A stretch of 64,000 bases of DNA from Pseudomonas syringae (GCF_021605415.1 NZ_WKEQ01000019.1:33473-97472); one strand, 5' to 3'. Counted from the stretch's first letter, positions 8,485 through 17,307 are shown. Notes: generated from the letters alone by a model not told the origin. Program-made: numbers and translations.

Positions 8485-9075
8485 TTACTGGGCTTTTTCA
8501 GCGGCCAGTTCTTCCAGGTCGATGTAGCGGTTACCGATGCGCGGGTGCAGACGACCACCGTCGGCGCAACCCAGTACCACGACGATTTCGTCGGCGCGCG
8601 GGGCGTCTTCGATCTGCATTTCCAGGGTGATGTAGTGCGAGCGCAGGCCTTCGTCGTCCTTGTGCATCATCGGGATCTGAATCGAAGTGCCCGGGCCGCC
8701 GCGCTTGTTGGTGAAGCTCAGGTAGCTCTTGGCTTTCACGGCTTCGCGGTAGTGGTTGCCGAAGCGCAGGGTGTGAATGACCGCAGAGGCATGCTCGATT
8801 TCGCCATCGGCGCCGACGACCGCGGCTTTGCCGTAGGCCTCGATTTTCTCGGCGCCGCCGATGATGCCCACCAGACGCTCGACCATCATGGCGCCGAGGT
8901 CGGAGCAGTTGGCGCGGATCTGCGGCTTGAGGTCTTCAACGAAACCGTTACCCACCCAAGGGTTTTTCATCACGACGGCGAGGCCGACCATGGTCACAGG
9001 CTTGTCGGTGGCTTTGCCGCCTTCGATGAAGGTTTCTTCGACATAGCTGACGATCTTGCGAATTTCGAAACTCAT
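8485..9075 (-). CDS. DUF1185 / 'amino acid synthesis' family protein
   Basis: 196 residues beginning MSFEIRKIVSYVEETFIEGG. I recognise this as the DUF1185 family, often named 'amino acid synthesis family protein' without biochemical proof. There is no signal peptide or membrane segment. A good GGAG ribosome site lies six bases before the ATG. It is the first gene of the main minus-strand catabolic run, and the operator at about 9111-9132 lies just upstream. The family is recurrent beside flavin-dependent catabolic genes; its reaction is unknown. Confidence 0.75.
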   Translation of the reverse strand: MSFEIRKIVSYVEETFIEGGKATDKPVTMVGLAVVMKNPWVGNGFVEDLKPQIRANCSDLGAMMVERLVGIIGGAEKIEAYGKAAVVGADGEIEHASAVIHTLRFGNHYREAVKAKSYLSFTNKRGGPGTSIQIPMMHKDDEGLRSHYITLEMQIEDAPRADEIVVVLGCADGGRLHPRIGNRYIDLEELAAEKAQ

Positions 9076-9110
9076 GAGCTGCTCCGTTGGGGGATTGAGA
9101 GTGTCTGTCG

Positions 9111-9132
9111 GTCTGATGGTATACCATAATAC
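9111..9132. promoter_or_regulatory. Candidate GntR/FCD operator upstream of the DUF1185-led operon
   Basis: Near-palindrome with TGGTATACCATAATAC at 9117-9132, identical over 15 bases to the site at 3323-3337 and sharing the 11-base core with 2045-2055. It lies about 40 bases upstream of the first gene of the catabolic run, where a repressor would block transcription. Confidence 0.62.
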
Positions 9133-9133
9133 C

Positions 9134-9437
9134 GGTTATGCAAGTCCCCCACGCAAGATTCGCGTCATCGATCCGGCGAATGGCCGTGTATTCACCGCCA
9201 ACCCCAATTTCCGCAAACACCACTCCTACAGGTGAAATCGCCGGCTGATTTGGTTAACAAAAGATAACGTGGCGCCGATTGTCAGACGAATCCAAGCCCC
9301 CTAGGATGAGTCAGCTTCCGAAGGGGCTCTGGGTTGCGGGTTTCAGGACTATGCTTCTGATCCGGCAGCCTTCGGGATCACCCTTGCGGCGCCCTTGAAG
9401 GCCAAATGGCCTAACAATAATAAATAGGGGAAGGTCT
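9134..9437. other. Intergenic region upstream of the YCF48/RND pair
   Basis: About 300 bases between divergent genes. I see no gene. A short hairpin (AGGCCAAATGGCCT) lies at about 9399-9412, just before the AGGGGAAGG ribosome site of the downstream gene. The promoter of that operon must be here, but I cannot place it. Confidence 0.4.
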
Positions 9438-10466
9438 ATGAGTCGTTGCCGCCCGCCGGCGTTACGCAAAACCGCGTTGCTGGCCACAGCACTCTCGCTG
9501 CTGGGCTTTGCCACACTGTCGGCGCCCGTGATGGCGGCCGAAGCGCCTGCCGACGTGGTGTATTCCATCGAATCGGCCAAAGCTGCGAAAAGCCTGATGC
9601 TCGATGTCGTTCACGCCGGTAGGCGGCTGGTAGCGGTCGGAGATCGCGGCCACATCCTCTATTCCGATGACCAGGGCAAGACCTGGGCACAAGCCAAGGT
9701 GCCGACCCGGCAACTGCTGACGGCTGTGTTCTTTGTCGACGACAAACACGGTTGGGCGGTCGGCCACGACGCGCAGATCCTCGCCAGCGAAGACGGTGGC
9801 CTGACCTGGACCAAACAGTTTGAAGACCTCAACCGCGAATCGCCGCTGCTCGACGTCTGGTTCAAGGACGTCAGCAGCGGCTTCGCCGTGGGCGCTTACG
9901 GTGCATTGCTGGAAACCACCGACGGCGGCAAAAACTGGCAAGACGTCAGTGACCGCCTCGACAACGAAGATCAATTCCACCTCAACGCCATCGCAGCGGT
10001 GAAGGACGCCGGGCTGTTCATCGTCGGCGAGTCGGGCAGCATGTTCCGCTCCGCTGACGGAGGCCAGACTTGGGAAAAAATCGAAGGCCCTTACGAAGGC
10101 TCGCTGTTTGGCGTGATCGGCACGGCGCAACCCTCGACCCTGCTGGCCTACGGCTTGCGCGGTAACCTCTACCGCTCCACCGATTTCGGTAGCACTTGGG
10201 AGCAGGTCGAGCTCAAGGCTACACGCGGTGCGCTGGAATTCGGCCTGTCCGGCGCAACCCTGCTCGACGACGGCTCCATCGTGATTGTCGGCAACGGCGG
10301 CTCGGTGATCAGCAGCAGTGACAACGGCGAAAGCTTCAGTGTCTTCAACCGTCCGGATCGTATTTCCCTGTCGTCGGTCACCGCCGCCGGCAACGGCAAC
10401 CTGATCCTGACCGGGCAGGGCGGTGTGCGGACGACTTCGCCAAACGGCGCCGAGTTGGGCAAATGA
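9438..10466 (+). CDS. Exported YCF48/BNR-repeat beta-propeller protein
   Basis: 342 residues. A signal peptide (about residues 1-34, ending VMAAEA) is followed by at least six Asp-box/BNR repeats: SDDQGKTW, SEDGGLTW, TTDGGKNW, SADGGQTW, STDFGSTW, SSDNGESF. The fold is that of YCF48, the photosystem II assembly factor, but in non-photosynthetic Pseudomonas such proteins are found next to RND transporters. It ends 28 bases before the transporter gene, so it is probably a periplasmic partner of that pump (inference). A strong AGGGGAAGG ribosome site precedes the ATG. Confidence 0.82.
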   Translation: MSRCRPPALRKTALLATALSLLGFATLSAPVMAAEAPADVVYSIESAKAAKSLMLDVVHAGRRLVAVGDRGHILYSDDQGKTWAQAKVPTRQLLTAVFFVDDKHGWAVGHDAQILASEDGGLTWTKQFEDLNRESPLLDVWFKDVSSGFAVGAYGALLETTDGGKNWQDVSDRLDNEDQFHLNAIAAVKDAGLFIVGESGSMFRSADGGQTWEKIEGPYEGSLFGVIGTAQPSTLLAYGLRGNLYRSTDFGSTWEQVELKATRGALEFGLSGATLLDDGSIVIVGNGGSVISSSDNGESFSVFNRPDRISLSSVTAAGNGNLILTGQGGVRTTSPNGAELGK

Positions 10467-10494
10467 GCCGGATCAATAATAAGAAGGCGCAGCT

Positions 10495-12879
10495 ATGACT
10501 TCCTTGAGCACTCATCACCAGGACAAGGCGACGTTTCTTGAACGCCTGATCTTTAATAACCGCCCGGCAGTGATCGTCATCTGCCTGCTGGTCAGCATCT
10601 TCCTGTTCTGGCAGGCGACGCTGATCCGTCCGTCCACCAGCTTCGAAAAAATGATCCCGCTCAAGCATCCGTTCATTGAAAAGATGATGGAGCACCGCAA
10701 CGACCTGGCGAACCTTGGCAACACCGTGCGTATTTCGGTGGAAGCCAAGGATGGCGACATCTTCTCCAAGGAGTACATGGAGACCCTGCGTCAGATCAAC
10801 GACGAAGTGTTCTACATCTCCGGCGTCGACCGTTCCGGGCTCAAGTCGCTGTGGAGTCCGAGCGTACGCTGGACCGAAGTGACCGAAGAGGGTTTTGCAG
10901 GCGGCGAAGTGATCCCGCAGAGCTACAACGGCTCCCAGGACAGCCTCGATCTGCTGCGCAACAACGTGCTCAAGTCCGGACAGGTCGGGCGACTGGTGGC
11001 CAACGACTTCAAGTCGAGCATTGTCGACATTCCGCTGCTGGAGTCCTACCCGGATCCGCAGGATCAGGGCAAATTGTTGCCACTGGACTACCGCAAGTTC
11101 TCCCACGACCTGGAAGAGAAAATCCGCGACAAGTTCGAAGCGCAGAACCCTAACGTCAAGATCCACATCGTCGGCTTCGCCAAAAAGGTCGGTGACCTGA
11201 TCGACGGTCTGGTGATGGTGGTGATGTTTTTCGGCATCGCCTTCGTCATTACGCTGATCCTGCTGCTGTGGTTCACCAACTGCCTGCGCAGCACCATCGC
11301 GGTGTTGAGCACCACGCTGGTGGCGGTGGTCTGGCAGCTGGGGTTGATGCACTTTTTCGGCTTCGGGCTTGATCCGTATTCGATGCTGGTGCCGTTCCTG
11401 ATCTTTGCCATCGGCATTTCCCATGGCGTACAGAAGATCAACGGTATTGCCCTGCAATCCAGCGAGGCGGATAACGCACTGACAGCGGCGCGGCGCACGT
11501 TCCGGCAGTTGTTTTTGCCGGGCATGATCGCGATTCTGGCGGACGCTGTCGGTTTCATCACGCTGCTGATTATCGACATCGGCGTGATCCGCGAGCTGGC
11601 CATCGGTGCGTCCATCGGCGTGGCGGTGATCGTATTCACCAACCTGATCCTGCTGCCGGTGGCGATTTCCTATGTCGGCATCAGCAAGCGCGCCATCGCC
11701 AAGAGCAAAAAAGATGCAACCCGCGAGCATCCGTTCTGGCGCCTGCTGTCGGCCTTCGCCAGCCCGAAAGTCGCACCGATCTCCATTGCCCTGGCGCTGG
11801 TCGCCTTCGGCGGCGGCCTCTGGTACAGCCAGAACCTGAAAATCGGTGACCTTGACCAAGGTGCGCCGGAGCTGCGTCCAGACTCGCGCTACAACAAGGA
11901 CAACAACTTCATCATCAGCAACTACTCGACCAGTTCCGACGTGCTGGTGGTGATGGTCAAGACCCAGTCCGAAGGCTGCTCGCGCTACGAGGCAATGGCG
12001 CCGATCGACGAGCTGATGTGGAAGATGCAGAACACCGAGGGCGTGCAGTCGGCGATCTCGCTGGTGACCGTGTCCAAGCAAATGATCAAGGGCATGAACG
12101 AGGGCAACCTGAAATGGGAAACCCTGTCGCGTAACCCGGACGTGCTGAACAATTCCATCGCCCGGGCCGATGGCCTGTACAACAACAGTTGCTCACTGGC
12201 ACCGGTGCTGGTGTTCCTCAACGATCACAAGGCCGAAACCCTGGATCGCGCGGTGCATGCCGTGCAGGAATTCGCCAAGGAACACAACCGGGACGGCCTG
12301 GAATTCATCCTCGCTGCCGGTAACGCCGGGATCGAAGCGGCCACTAACGAAGTCATCAAGGAATCGGAACTCACCATCCTGATCCTGGTGTACATCTGCG
12401 TCGCGACCATGTGCATGATCACCTTCCGCTCCTGGGCGGCGACCCTGTGCATCGTCCTGCCGCTGGTGCTGACCTCGGTGCTGGGTAACGCGCTCATGGC
12501 GTTCATGGGCATCGGGGTGAAAGTCGCGACGTTGCCGGTGGTGGCGCTGGGCGTGGGGATTGGCGTCGATTACGGCATCTACATCTACAGCCGACTGGAA
12601 ACTTTCCTGCGGGCCGGGTTGCCGTTGCAGGAAGCCTATTACCAGACGCTTAAATCCACCGGTAAAGCCGTGCTGTTCACCGGTCTGTGCCTGGCAATCG
12701 GCGTGTGCACGTGGATCTTCTCGGCGATCAAGTTCCAGGCGGACATGGGGCTGATGCTGACCTTTATGCTGCTGTGGAACATGTTCGGTGCGTTGTGGCT
12801 GCTGCCGGCGCTGGCGAAGTTCTTGATCAAGCCGGAGAAGTTGGCGGGGCAGAAGGGGAATTCGTTGTTTGCCCACTGA
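10495..12879 (+). CDS. RND superfamily transporter (MMPL/SSD type)
   Basis: 794 residues. The layout is a short cytoplasmic head, one membrane helix, a periplasmic domain, a five-helix bundle, a second helix/periplasmic domain and a second five-helix bundle, the two-fold repeat of MMPL/hopanoid-type exporters. These proteins move lipids or hydrophobic molecules across the inner membrane using the proton gradient. There is no MFP or TolC-type partner nearby; the upstream propeller protein is the only companion. A rho-independent terminator follows at 12897-12930. The substrate is unknown. Confidence 0.85.
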   Translation: MTSLSTHHQDKATFLERLIFNNRPAVIVICLLVSIFLFWQATLIRPSTSFEKMIPLKHPFIEKMMEHRNDLANLGNTVRISVEAKDGDIFSKEYMETLRQINDEVFYISGVDRSGLKSLWSPSVRWTEVTEEGFAGGEVIPQSYNGSQDSLDLLRNNVLKSGQVGRLVANDFKSSIVDIPLLESYPDPQDQGKLLPLDYRKFSHDLEEKIRDKFEAQNPNVKIHIVGFAKKVGDLIDGLVMVVMFFGIAFVITLILLLWFTNCLRSTIAVLSTTLVAVVWQLGLMHFFGFGLDPYSMLVPFLIFAIGISHGVQKINGIALQSSEADNALTAARRTFRQLFLPGMIAILADAVGFITLLIIDIGVIRELAIGASIGVAVIVFTNLILLPVAISYVGISKRAIAKSKKDATREHPFWRLLSAFASPKVAPISIALALVAFGGGLWYSQNLKIGDLDQGAPELRPDSRYNKDNNFIISNYSTSSDVLVVMVKTQSEGCSRYEAMAPIDELMWKMQNTEGVQSAISLVTVSKQMIKGMNEGNLKWETLSRNPDVLNNSIARADGLYNNSCSLAPVLVFLNDHKAETLDRAVHAVQEFAKEHNRDGLEFILAAGNAGIEAATNEVIKESELTILILVYICVATMCMITFRSWAATLCIVLPLVLTSVLGNALMAFMGIGVKVATLPVVALGVGIGVDYGIYIYSRLETFLRAGLPLQEAYYQTLKSTGKAVLFTGLCLAIGVCTWIFSAIKFQADMGLMLTFMLLWNMFGALWLLPALAKFLIKPEKLAGQKGNSLFAH

Positions 12880-12896
12880 TCTGCCGAGCTGAAATG

Positions 12897-12930
12897 AAAA
12901 AGCCGCAACCTTGAGAGGTCGCGGCTTTTT
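12897..12930 (+). terminator. Rho-independent terminator after RND transporter
   Basis: AAAAAGCCGC pairs with GCGGCTTTTT, with an inner ACCT/AGGT stem and TGAG loop, ending in a T-run. The A-run on the other side lets it work in both directions, also for the convergent regulator gene at 13058. Confidence 0.85.
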
Positions 12931-12954
12931 ACATTTGAAGGATCATATAAACCT

Positions 12955-13044
12955 TGTGGGAGCTGGCTTGCCAGCGATAGCGGACTAACAGCCAACACCC
13001 ATGTTGAATGTTAAGCCGCCATCGCTGGCAAGCCAGCTCCCACA
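12955..13044. repeat. REP doublet (REPIN-like)
   Basis: Inverted arms at 12955-12983 (TGTGGGAGCTGGCTTGCCAG...) and 13016-13044 around a 32-base spacer. The same arms recur at 17175-17200 with 17238-17263, and singly at 57589 and 54845. Confidence 0.85.
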
Positions 13045-13057
13045 GGTTTTTTGTCGT

Positions 13058-13777
13058 TCAGGAGAGCTCGGCGCCGAGCACATCACTCAGTGCACTGCGC
13101 GCATCATCCAGTTGCACCAGCGTTGCATGTCTTGCCCCCAGCGCATCACGGTTCTCGATGGCCGTCAGGATCGCCTTGTGCCGTGGCAACGCCAACTCAT
13201 GCAAATTCGGCCGCTGGTTCGAATGCTTCAACGCTTCGGCAATTGCCACCGACAGCATGTTGCACAGATTGGCCAGCAAGTCGTTGTGGGTCGCGTCGGC
13301 AATCCGGCTGTGGAAATCCAGATCCGGTTGCAGCAAGGCCTCCGGGGTCGGGGCGGCTTCCATGCGTTGGTAGGCTTCGTTGATGGAGGCGATGTCCGCG
13401 TCGGTGGCGAACTGGGCGGCGAGGGCGGCCGCAGCGGGTTCGATGATGCTGCGCACACTGGTCAGCACGTTGAAGAATTCATTCTGCGGGCTGCTTTGCA
13501 TCAACCAGTGCAGCACATCCGGATCGAGCATGTGCCACTCGCGTCGCGCCTTGACCACCGTGCCGACCCGAGGCCGCGAATACACCAGGCCTTTGGCGAC
13601 CAGCACTCGGGTGGCCTCGCGCAACACCGGCCGGCTGACTGCGTACTCTTCGCACAACAAGGCTTCGGCGGGCAGTTTGTCGTCGGGCTTGAAGCGTCCG
13701 GAGACGATCTGCATGCCCAGTTCCTGGACGATGCGCGAGTGCATGCTTTTGCGGTCGGACGGTTTGCGGTAATCCAT
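13058..13777 (-). CDS. GntR family regulator, FCD/FadR subfamily (sugar-acid regulon)
   Basis: 239 residues from ATG 13777; a TTG 72 bases upstream extends the frame but gives a non-conserved-looking, arginine-rich leader. Winged helix with LPAEALLCEEYAVSRPVLRE and ATRVLVAKGLVYSRPRVGT near the N-terminus, then an FCD domain with the metal-binding pattern D..FH and H...L..A. It resembles DgoR-type repressors of galactonate and other aldonate genes. It is adjacent to, and co-directional with, the dehydratase gene, and two 13-base palindromes sit in the control region at 15646 and 15721. Confidence 0.85.
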   Translation of the reverse strand: MDYRKPSDRKSMHSRIVQELGMQIVSGRFKPDDKLPAEALLCEEYAVSRPVLREATRVLVAKGLVYSRPRVGTVVKARREWHMLDPDVLHWLMQSSPQNEFFNVLTSVRSIIEPAAAALAAQFATDADIASINEAYQRMEAAPTPEALLQPDLDFHSRIADATHNDLLANLCNMLSVAIAEALKHSNQRPNLHELALPRHKAILTAIENRDALGARHATLVQLDDARSALSDVLGAELS

Positions 13778-13856
13778 GGGGAACGGCGCGATCCTGAGGC
13801 GATGAAGATGCCGCGCATCATAGCAGGCGCGACCAAACTGGAGGGGCAACGATGAT

Positions 13857-13881
13857 CGTGCCCACGCAGAGCGTGGGAACG
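13857..13881. repeat. Short intergenic hairpin (CCCACGC/GCGTGGG family)
   Basis: CGTGCCCACGC and GCGTGGGAACG flank a 3-base loop between the dehydratase stop and the regulator start. Copies of this family lie at 19904-19930, 3704-3730 and 63514-63539. Confidence 0.6.
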
Positions 13882-13895
13882 ATCAGTCGACGGGG

Positions 13896-15632
13896 TTAGT
13901 GGGAGTGGCGCGGCACTTCAGCCCCACGGCAACCGACGAGGAAGTCAAAATCGCAACCCTGATCCGCCTGCAGCACATGGTCGATGTACAGCTGACGATA
14001 ACCGCCCACCAGCAACTGCTGCGGCGGCTTCAGATCGGCCATGCGCGCCGCCAGTTCCGCGTCCGGAATGTCCAGGTGCAAACGGCCACTGGCGCAGTCG
14101 AGCTCGATCCAGTCGCCTTCCTTGACCGTCGCCAAAGGCCCGCCGGCTGCGGCTTCCGGTGCCACGTGCAAAACCACGGTGCCGTACGCCGTGCCGCTCA
14201 TCCGCGCGTCCGAGATACGCACCATGTCGGTCACGCCTTGTGCCAGCAATTTGGCCGGCAAGCCCATGTTGCCGACTTCGGCCATGCCCGGATAACCCTT
14301 CGGCCCGCAGTTCTTCATCACCAGAATCGAGTTGGCATCAACGTCCAGCTCCGGATCGTTGATCCGTGCCTTGTACATGTCGAAGTTCTCGAACACCACA
14401 GCGCGGCCACGGTGTTGCATCAGTTCGGCAGTGGCGGCGGACGGCTTGAGCACTGCACCCAATGGCGCGAGGTTACCGCGCAGCACGCAAATACCGCCGT
14501 CGGCGCGGATCGGGTTGTCGAGGGTGCGGATCACTTCGTCTTCGCCGTAGATCGGCGCGTCCTTGGTGTTCTCGCCGAGGGATTTGCCATTGACCGTCAG
14601 CGCGTCCGGATTCGGGATCAGATTGGCCTCGCCGAGACGACGCAGCACCGCTGGTAAACCACCGGCGTAGTAAAACTCTTCCATCAGGAAGCGCCCGGAC
14701 GGTTGCAGGTCGACGATGGTCGGCATGCCGCGACCGATGCGCGTCCAGTCGTCCAGATCCAGCTCGACGCCGATGCGACCGGCAATGGCTTTCAAGTGGA
14801 TCACCGCGTTGGTCGAACCGCCGATGGCCGCGTTGACGCGAATGGCGTTTTCGAAGGCTTCCTTGGTCAGAATCTTCGACAGGCGCAAATCTTCGCGCAC
14901 CATTTCCACCGCGCGCATGCCGGACATGTGCGCCAACACATAACGGCGTGCATCCACCGCTGGAATCGCCGCGTTGTGCGGCAGCGAAGTGCCCAGTGCT
15001 TCGGCCATGCAAGCCATGGTCGACGCGGTGCCCATGGTGTTGCAGGTGCCCGCCGAACGGGACATGCCGCCCTCGGCGGCGAGGAAATCATCGATGGTGA
15101 TGGTGCCGGCCTTGACCTGTTCGCTGAGCTGCCAGACCACGGTGCCTGAGCCGATGTCCTTGCCTTTGTGCTTACCGTTAAGCATCGGCCCGCCGGTGAC
15201 GACGATGGCCGGGACGTCGCAACTGGCGGCGCCCATCAACAGTGCCGGCGTGGTTTTGTCGCAACCGGTCAGCAGTACCACGCCGTCAATCGGATTGCCG
15301 CGAATCGCTTCTTCAACGTCCATGCTCGCCAGATTGCGCGTGAGCATGGCGGTCGGGCGCAGGTTCGATTCGCCGTTGGAGAACACCGGGAATTCCACCG
15401 GGAAGCCACCGGCCTCGATCACCCCGCGTTTGACGTGCTCCGCGATCTGACGGAAGTGCGCGTTGCACGGGGTCAGTTCCGACCAGGTGTTGCAGATGCC
15501 GATGATCGGCTTGCCATGAAACTGGTGGTCGGCGATGCCCTGATTCTTCATCCAGCTGCGGTACATGAAGCCGTTCTTGTCGGCCGTGCCAAACCATTGG
15601 GCGGAACGCAGGGTGGGTTTCTTATCAGTCAT
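13896..15632 (-). CDS. IlvD/Edd family aldonate dehydratase (arabinonate/xylonate-type)
   Basis: 578 residues of the dihydroxy-acid/6-phosphogluconate dehydratase family. Iron-sulfur cysteine motifs are visible: GICNTWSELTPCN near the N-terminus, LLTGCDKTTPALLM, and SAGTCNTMGTAST. Length and motifs match the pentonate branch (L-arabinonate or D-xylonate dehydratase) more than IlvD itself. It would turn an aldonate into a 2-keto-3-deoxy acid. It is divergent from the MFS transporter, with which it shares the 190-base control region. The precise sugar acid cannot be decided from sequence alone; galactonate or fuconate are alternatives. Confidence 0.87.
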   Translation of the reverse strand: MTDKKPTLRSAQWFGTADKNGFMYRSWMKNQGIADHQFHGKPIIGICNTWSELTPCNAHFRQIAEHVKRGVIEAGGFPVEFPVFSNGESNLRPTAMLTRNLASMDVEEAIRGNPIDGVVLLTGCDKTTPALLMGAASCDVPAIVVTGGPMLNGKHKGKDIGSGTVVWQLSEQVKAGTITIDDFLAAEGGMSRSAGTCNTMGTASTMACMAEALGTSLPHNAAIPAVDARRYVLAHMSGMRAVEMVREDLRLSKILTKEAFENAIRVNAAIGGSTNAVIHLKAIAGRIGVELDLDDWTRIGRGMPTIVDLQPSGRFLMEEFYYAGGLPAVLRRLGEANLIPNPDALTVNGKSLGENTKDAPIYGEDEVIRTLDNPIRADGGICVLRGNLAPLGAVLKPSAATAELMQHRGRAVVFENFDMYKARINDPELDVDANSILVMKNCGPKGYPGMAEVGNMGLPAKLLAQGVTDMVRISDARMSGTAYGTVVLHVAPEAAAGGPLATVKEGDWIELDCASGRLHLDIPDAELAARMADLKPPQQLLVGGYRQLYIDHVLQADQGCDFDFLVGCRGAEVPRHSH

Positions 15633-15645
15633 GATCGATTCTCTT

Positions 15646-15658
15646 ATTGTATGACTAT
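15646..15658. promoter_or_regulatory. Candidate FadR-type GntR operator 1
   Basis: ATTGTATGACTAT differs from the perfect dyad at 15721-15733 at only two positions. It lies just upstream of the dehydratase start. The half-site spacing GT-N3-AC suits FadR-subfamily GntR proteins such as the one encoded at 13058-13777. Confidence 0.55.
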
Positions 15659-15720
15659 AGTGTTCGAGCTGTGGCTTAACATAAGCGCAAATTCGCCGCT
15701 TTGGAAGTGTTGTTGCTCAA

Positions 15721-15733
15721 ATAGTATTACTAT
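15721..15733. promoter_or_regulatory. Candidate FadR-type GntR operator 2
   Basis: ATAGTATTACTAT is a perfect odd-length dyad about 90 bases upstream of the MFS gene. With the site at 15646 it gives two operators 75 bases apart in the divergent promoter region. Confidence 0.6.
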
Positions 15734-15825
15734 ATAGTCGTTTTCAACGGAGGGATTGGCCCTGGCGATTTTCGCGAGAGGCGTCCCCCGAGGTTCTATA
15801 ACAACAACAATCGGAGACCGATCTC

Positions 15826-17148
15826 ATGAGCCAGGAACTGCGGCTTATTCGTCGCATCACCCTCAAACTGATTCCCTTCCTGATCTTGCTGTACCTGATC
15901 GCCTATGTGGATCGCTCCGCCGTCGGCTTCGCCAAGTTGCACATGGGCGCCGACATCGGCATCGGCGATGCCGCCTATGGCCTCGGTGCCGGGCTGTTCT
16001 TTATTGGCTACTTTCTGTTGGAGATCCCCAGCAACCTGATGCTCGAACGCTTCGGCGCACGGCGCTGGTTCGCGCGGATCATGATCACCTGGGGCGCGAT
16101 CACCATCGGCATGGCGTTCGTCCAGGGGCCGTACAGCTTCTATGTCATGCGCTTTCTGCTTGGCGCGGCGGAGGCGGGATTCTTCCCCGGCGTTCTGTAC
16201 TACATCACTCAATGGTTTCCGGTGCGCCATCGCGGCAAGATCCTCGGACTGTTCATCCTTTCGCAACCGATTGCCATGATGATCACCGGGCCTGTATCCG
16301 GTGGTTTGCTGGGTATGGACGGCGTACTCGGCCTGCACGGCTGGCAGTGGCTGTTCATCGTCATCGGCACTCCGGCGATCCTGCTGACCTGGCCGGTACT
16401 GCGCTGGTTGCCGGACGGCCCGCACCAGGTGAAATGGATGGATCAGGCGGAAAAGGACTGGCTGACGGGCGAGCTTAAAAAGGATCTGCAGGAATACGGG
16501 CAGACCCGCCATGGCAATCCATTGCATGCGCTCAAAGACAAACGCGTGTTGCTGCTGGCGCTGTTTTATCTGCCGGTGACCCTGAGTATTTATGGCCTGG
16601 GATTGTGGTTGCCGACGCTGATCAAACAATTCGGCGGCAGCGACCTGACCACCGGTTTCGTGTCTTCGGTGCCGTACATCTTCGGGATCATTGGTCTGCT
16701 GATCATCCCGCGCAGTTCCGACCGGCTGAATGACCGATATGGGCATCTGGCGGTGCTCTATGTGTTGGGCGCCATCGGCTTGTTCCTCAGTGCCTGGCTG
16801 TCGCTGCCGGTCGCGCAACTGGCGGCGCTGTGTCTGGTGGCGTTCGCGCTCTTTTCCTGCACGGCGGTGTTCTGGACGTTGCCGGGGCGGTTCTTTGCCG
16901 GTGCGAGTGCGGCGGCAGGCATCGCGTTGATCAATTCGGTGGGCAACCTCGGCGGTTACATCGGTCCGTTCGTGATCGGTGCGTTGAAGGAATACACCGG
17001 CACTCTGGCCTCGGGGCTGTACTTCTTGTCGGGGGTGATGGTGTTCGGGTTGATATTGACCGGCGTCGTCTATCGCGTGCTTGAACGCAAACACGTGCTG
17101 CCGACCGACCAATTTGCCGCGAGCGCACGAGGCGCGACCCGAACCTGA
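15826..17148 (+). CDS. MFS transporter, anion:cation symporter family (sugar-acid uptake)
   Basis: 440 residues with about 12 hydrophobic segments. The opening RITLKLIPFLILLYLIAYVD followed by RSAVGFAK is the hallmark of the ACS branch, whose members import hexuronates, galactonate, tartrate and similar acids with protons. A GGAGA ribosome site precedes the ATG. It is divergent from the aldonate dehydratase and upstream of the two remaining pathway enzymes, so it most likely imports the aldonate used by the pathway. Confidence 0.88.
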   Translation: MSQELRLIRRITLKLIPFLILLYLIAYVDRSAVGFAKLHMGADIGIGDAAYGLGAGLFFIGYFLLEIPSNLMLERFGARRWFARIMITWGAITIGMAFVQGPYSFYVMRFLLGAAEAGFFPGVLYYITQWFPVRHRGKILGLFILSQPIAMMITGPVSGGLLGMDGVLGLHGWQWLFIVIGTPAILLTWPVLRWLPDGPHQVKWMDQAEKDWLTGELKKDLQEYGQTRHGNPLHALKDKRVLLLALFYLPVTLSIYGLGLWLPTLIKQFGGSDLTTGFVSSVPYIFGIIGLLIIPRSSDRLNDRYGHLAVLYVLGAIGLFLSAWLSLPVAQLAALCLVAFALFSCTAVFWTLPGRFFAGASAAAGIALINSVGNLGGYIGPFVIGALKEYTGTLASGLYFLSGVMVFGLILTGVVYRVLERKHVLPTDQFAASARGATRT

Positions 17149-17174
17149 CACAAGACATCCATCACCACCGGACC

Positions 17175-17263
17175 TGTGGGAGCTGGCTTGCCAGCGATAG
17201 CCATCTGTTGGACACATTTGTTCTGGATGTGCCGCCACCATCGCTGGCAAGCCAGTTCCCACA
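17175..17263. repeat. REP doublet (REPIN-like)
   Basis: Inverted arms 17175-17200 and 17238-17263 are near-copies of the pair at 12955-13044, with a different 37-base spacer. It sits inside the presumed MFS-AraD1 transcript. Confidence 0.85.
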
Positions 17264-17307
17264 GAGTTCTTCGGGGTTCAGAAATTTTGCTCACGGGAGA
17301 AAATTCA

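Noticed and set aside
5188..9075. Assignment of the cluster as trigonelline (tgn) or pyrimidine (rut) degradation
   Set aside because: The oxygenase (TgnB or RutA) and the specific amidohydrolases are missing from the window, so only the general logic is shared.
10378..12081. 567-codon frame antisense to the RND transporter
   Set aside because: His/Gln/Arg-rich low-complexity product, typical of an antisense shadow. The forward gene has clear membrane segments and a ribosome site.
13778..13849. N-terminal extension of the FadR-type regulator from TTG 13849
   Set aside because: The extra 24 residues are arginine-rich and precede the typical start of the family; ATG 13777 is the more plausible start.
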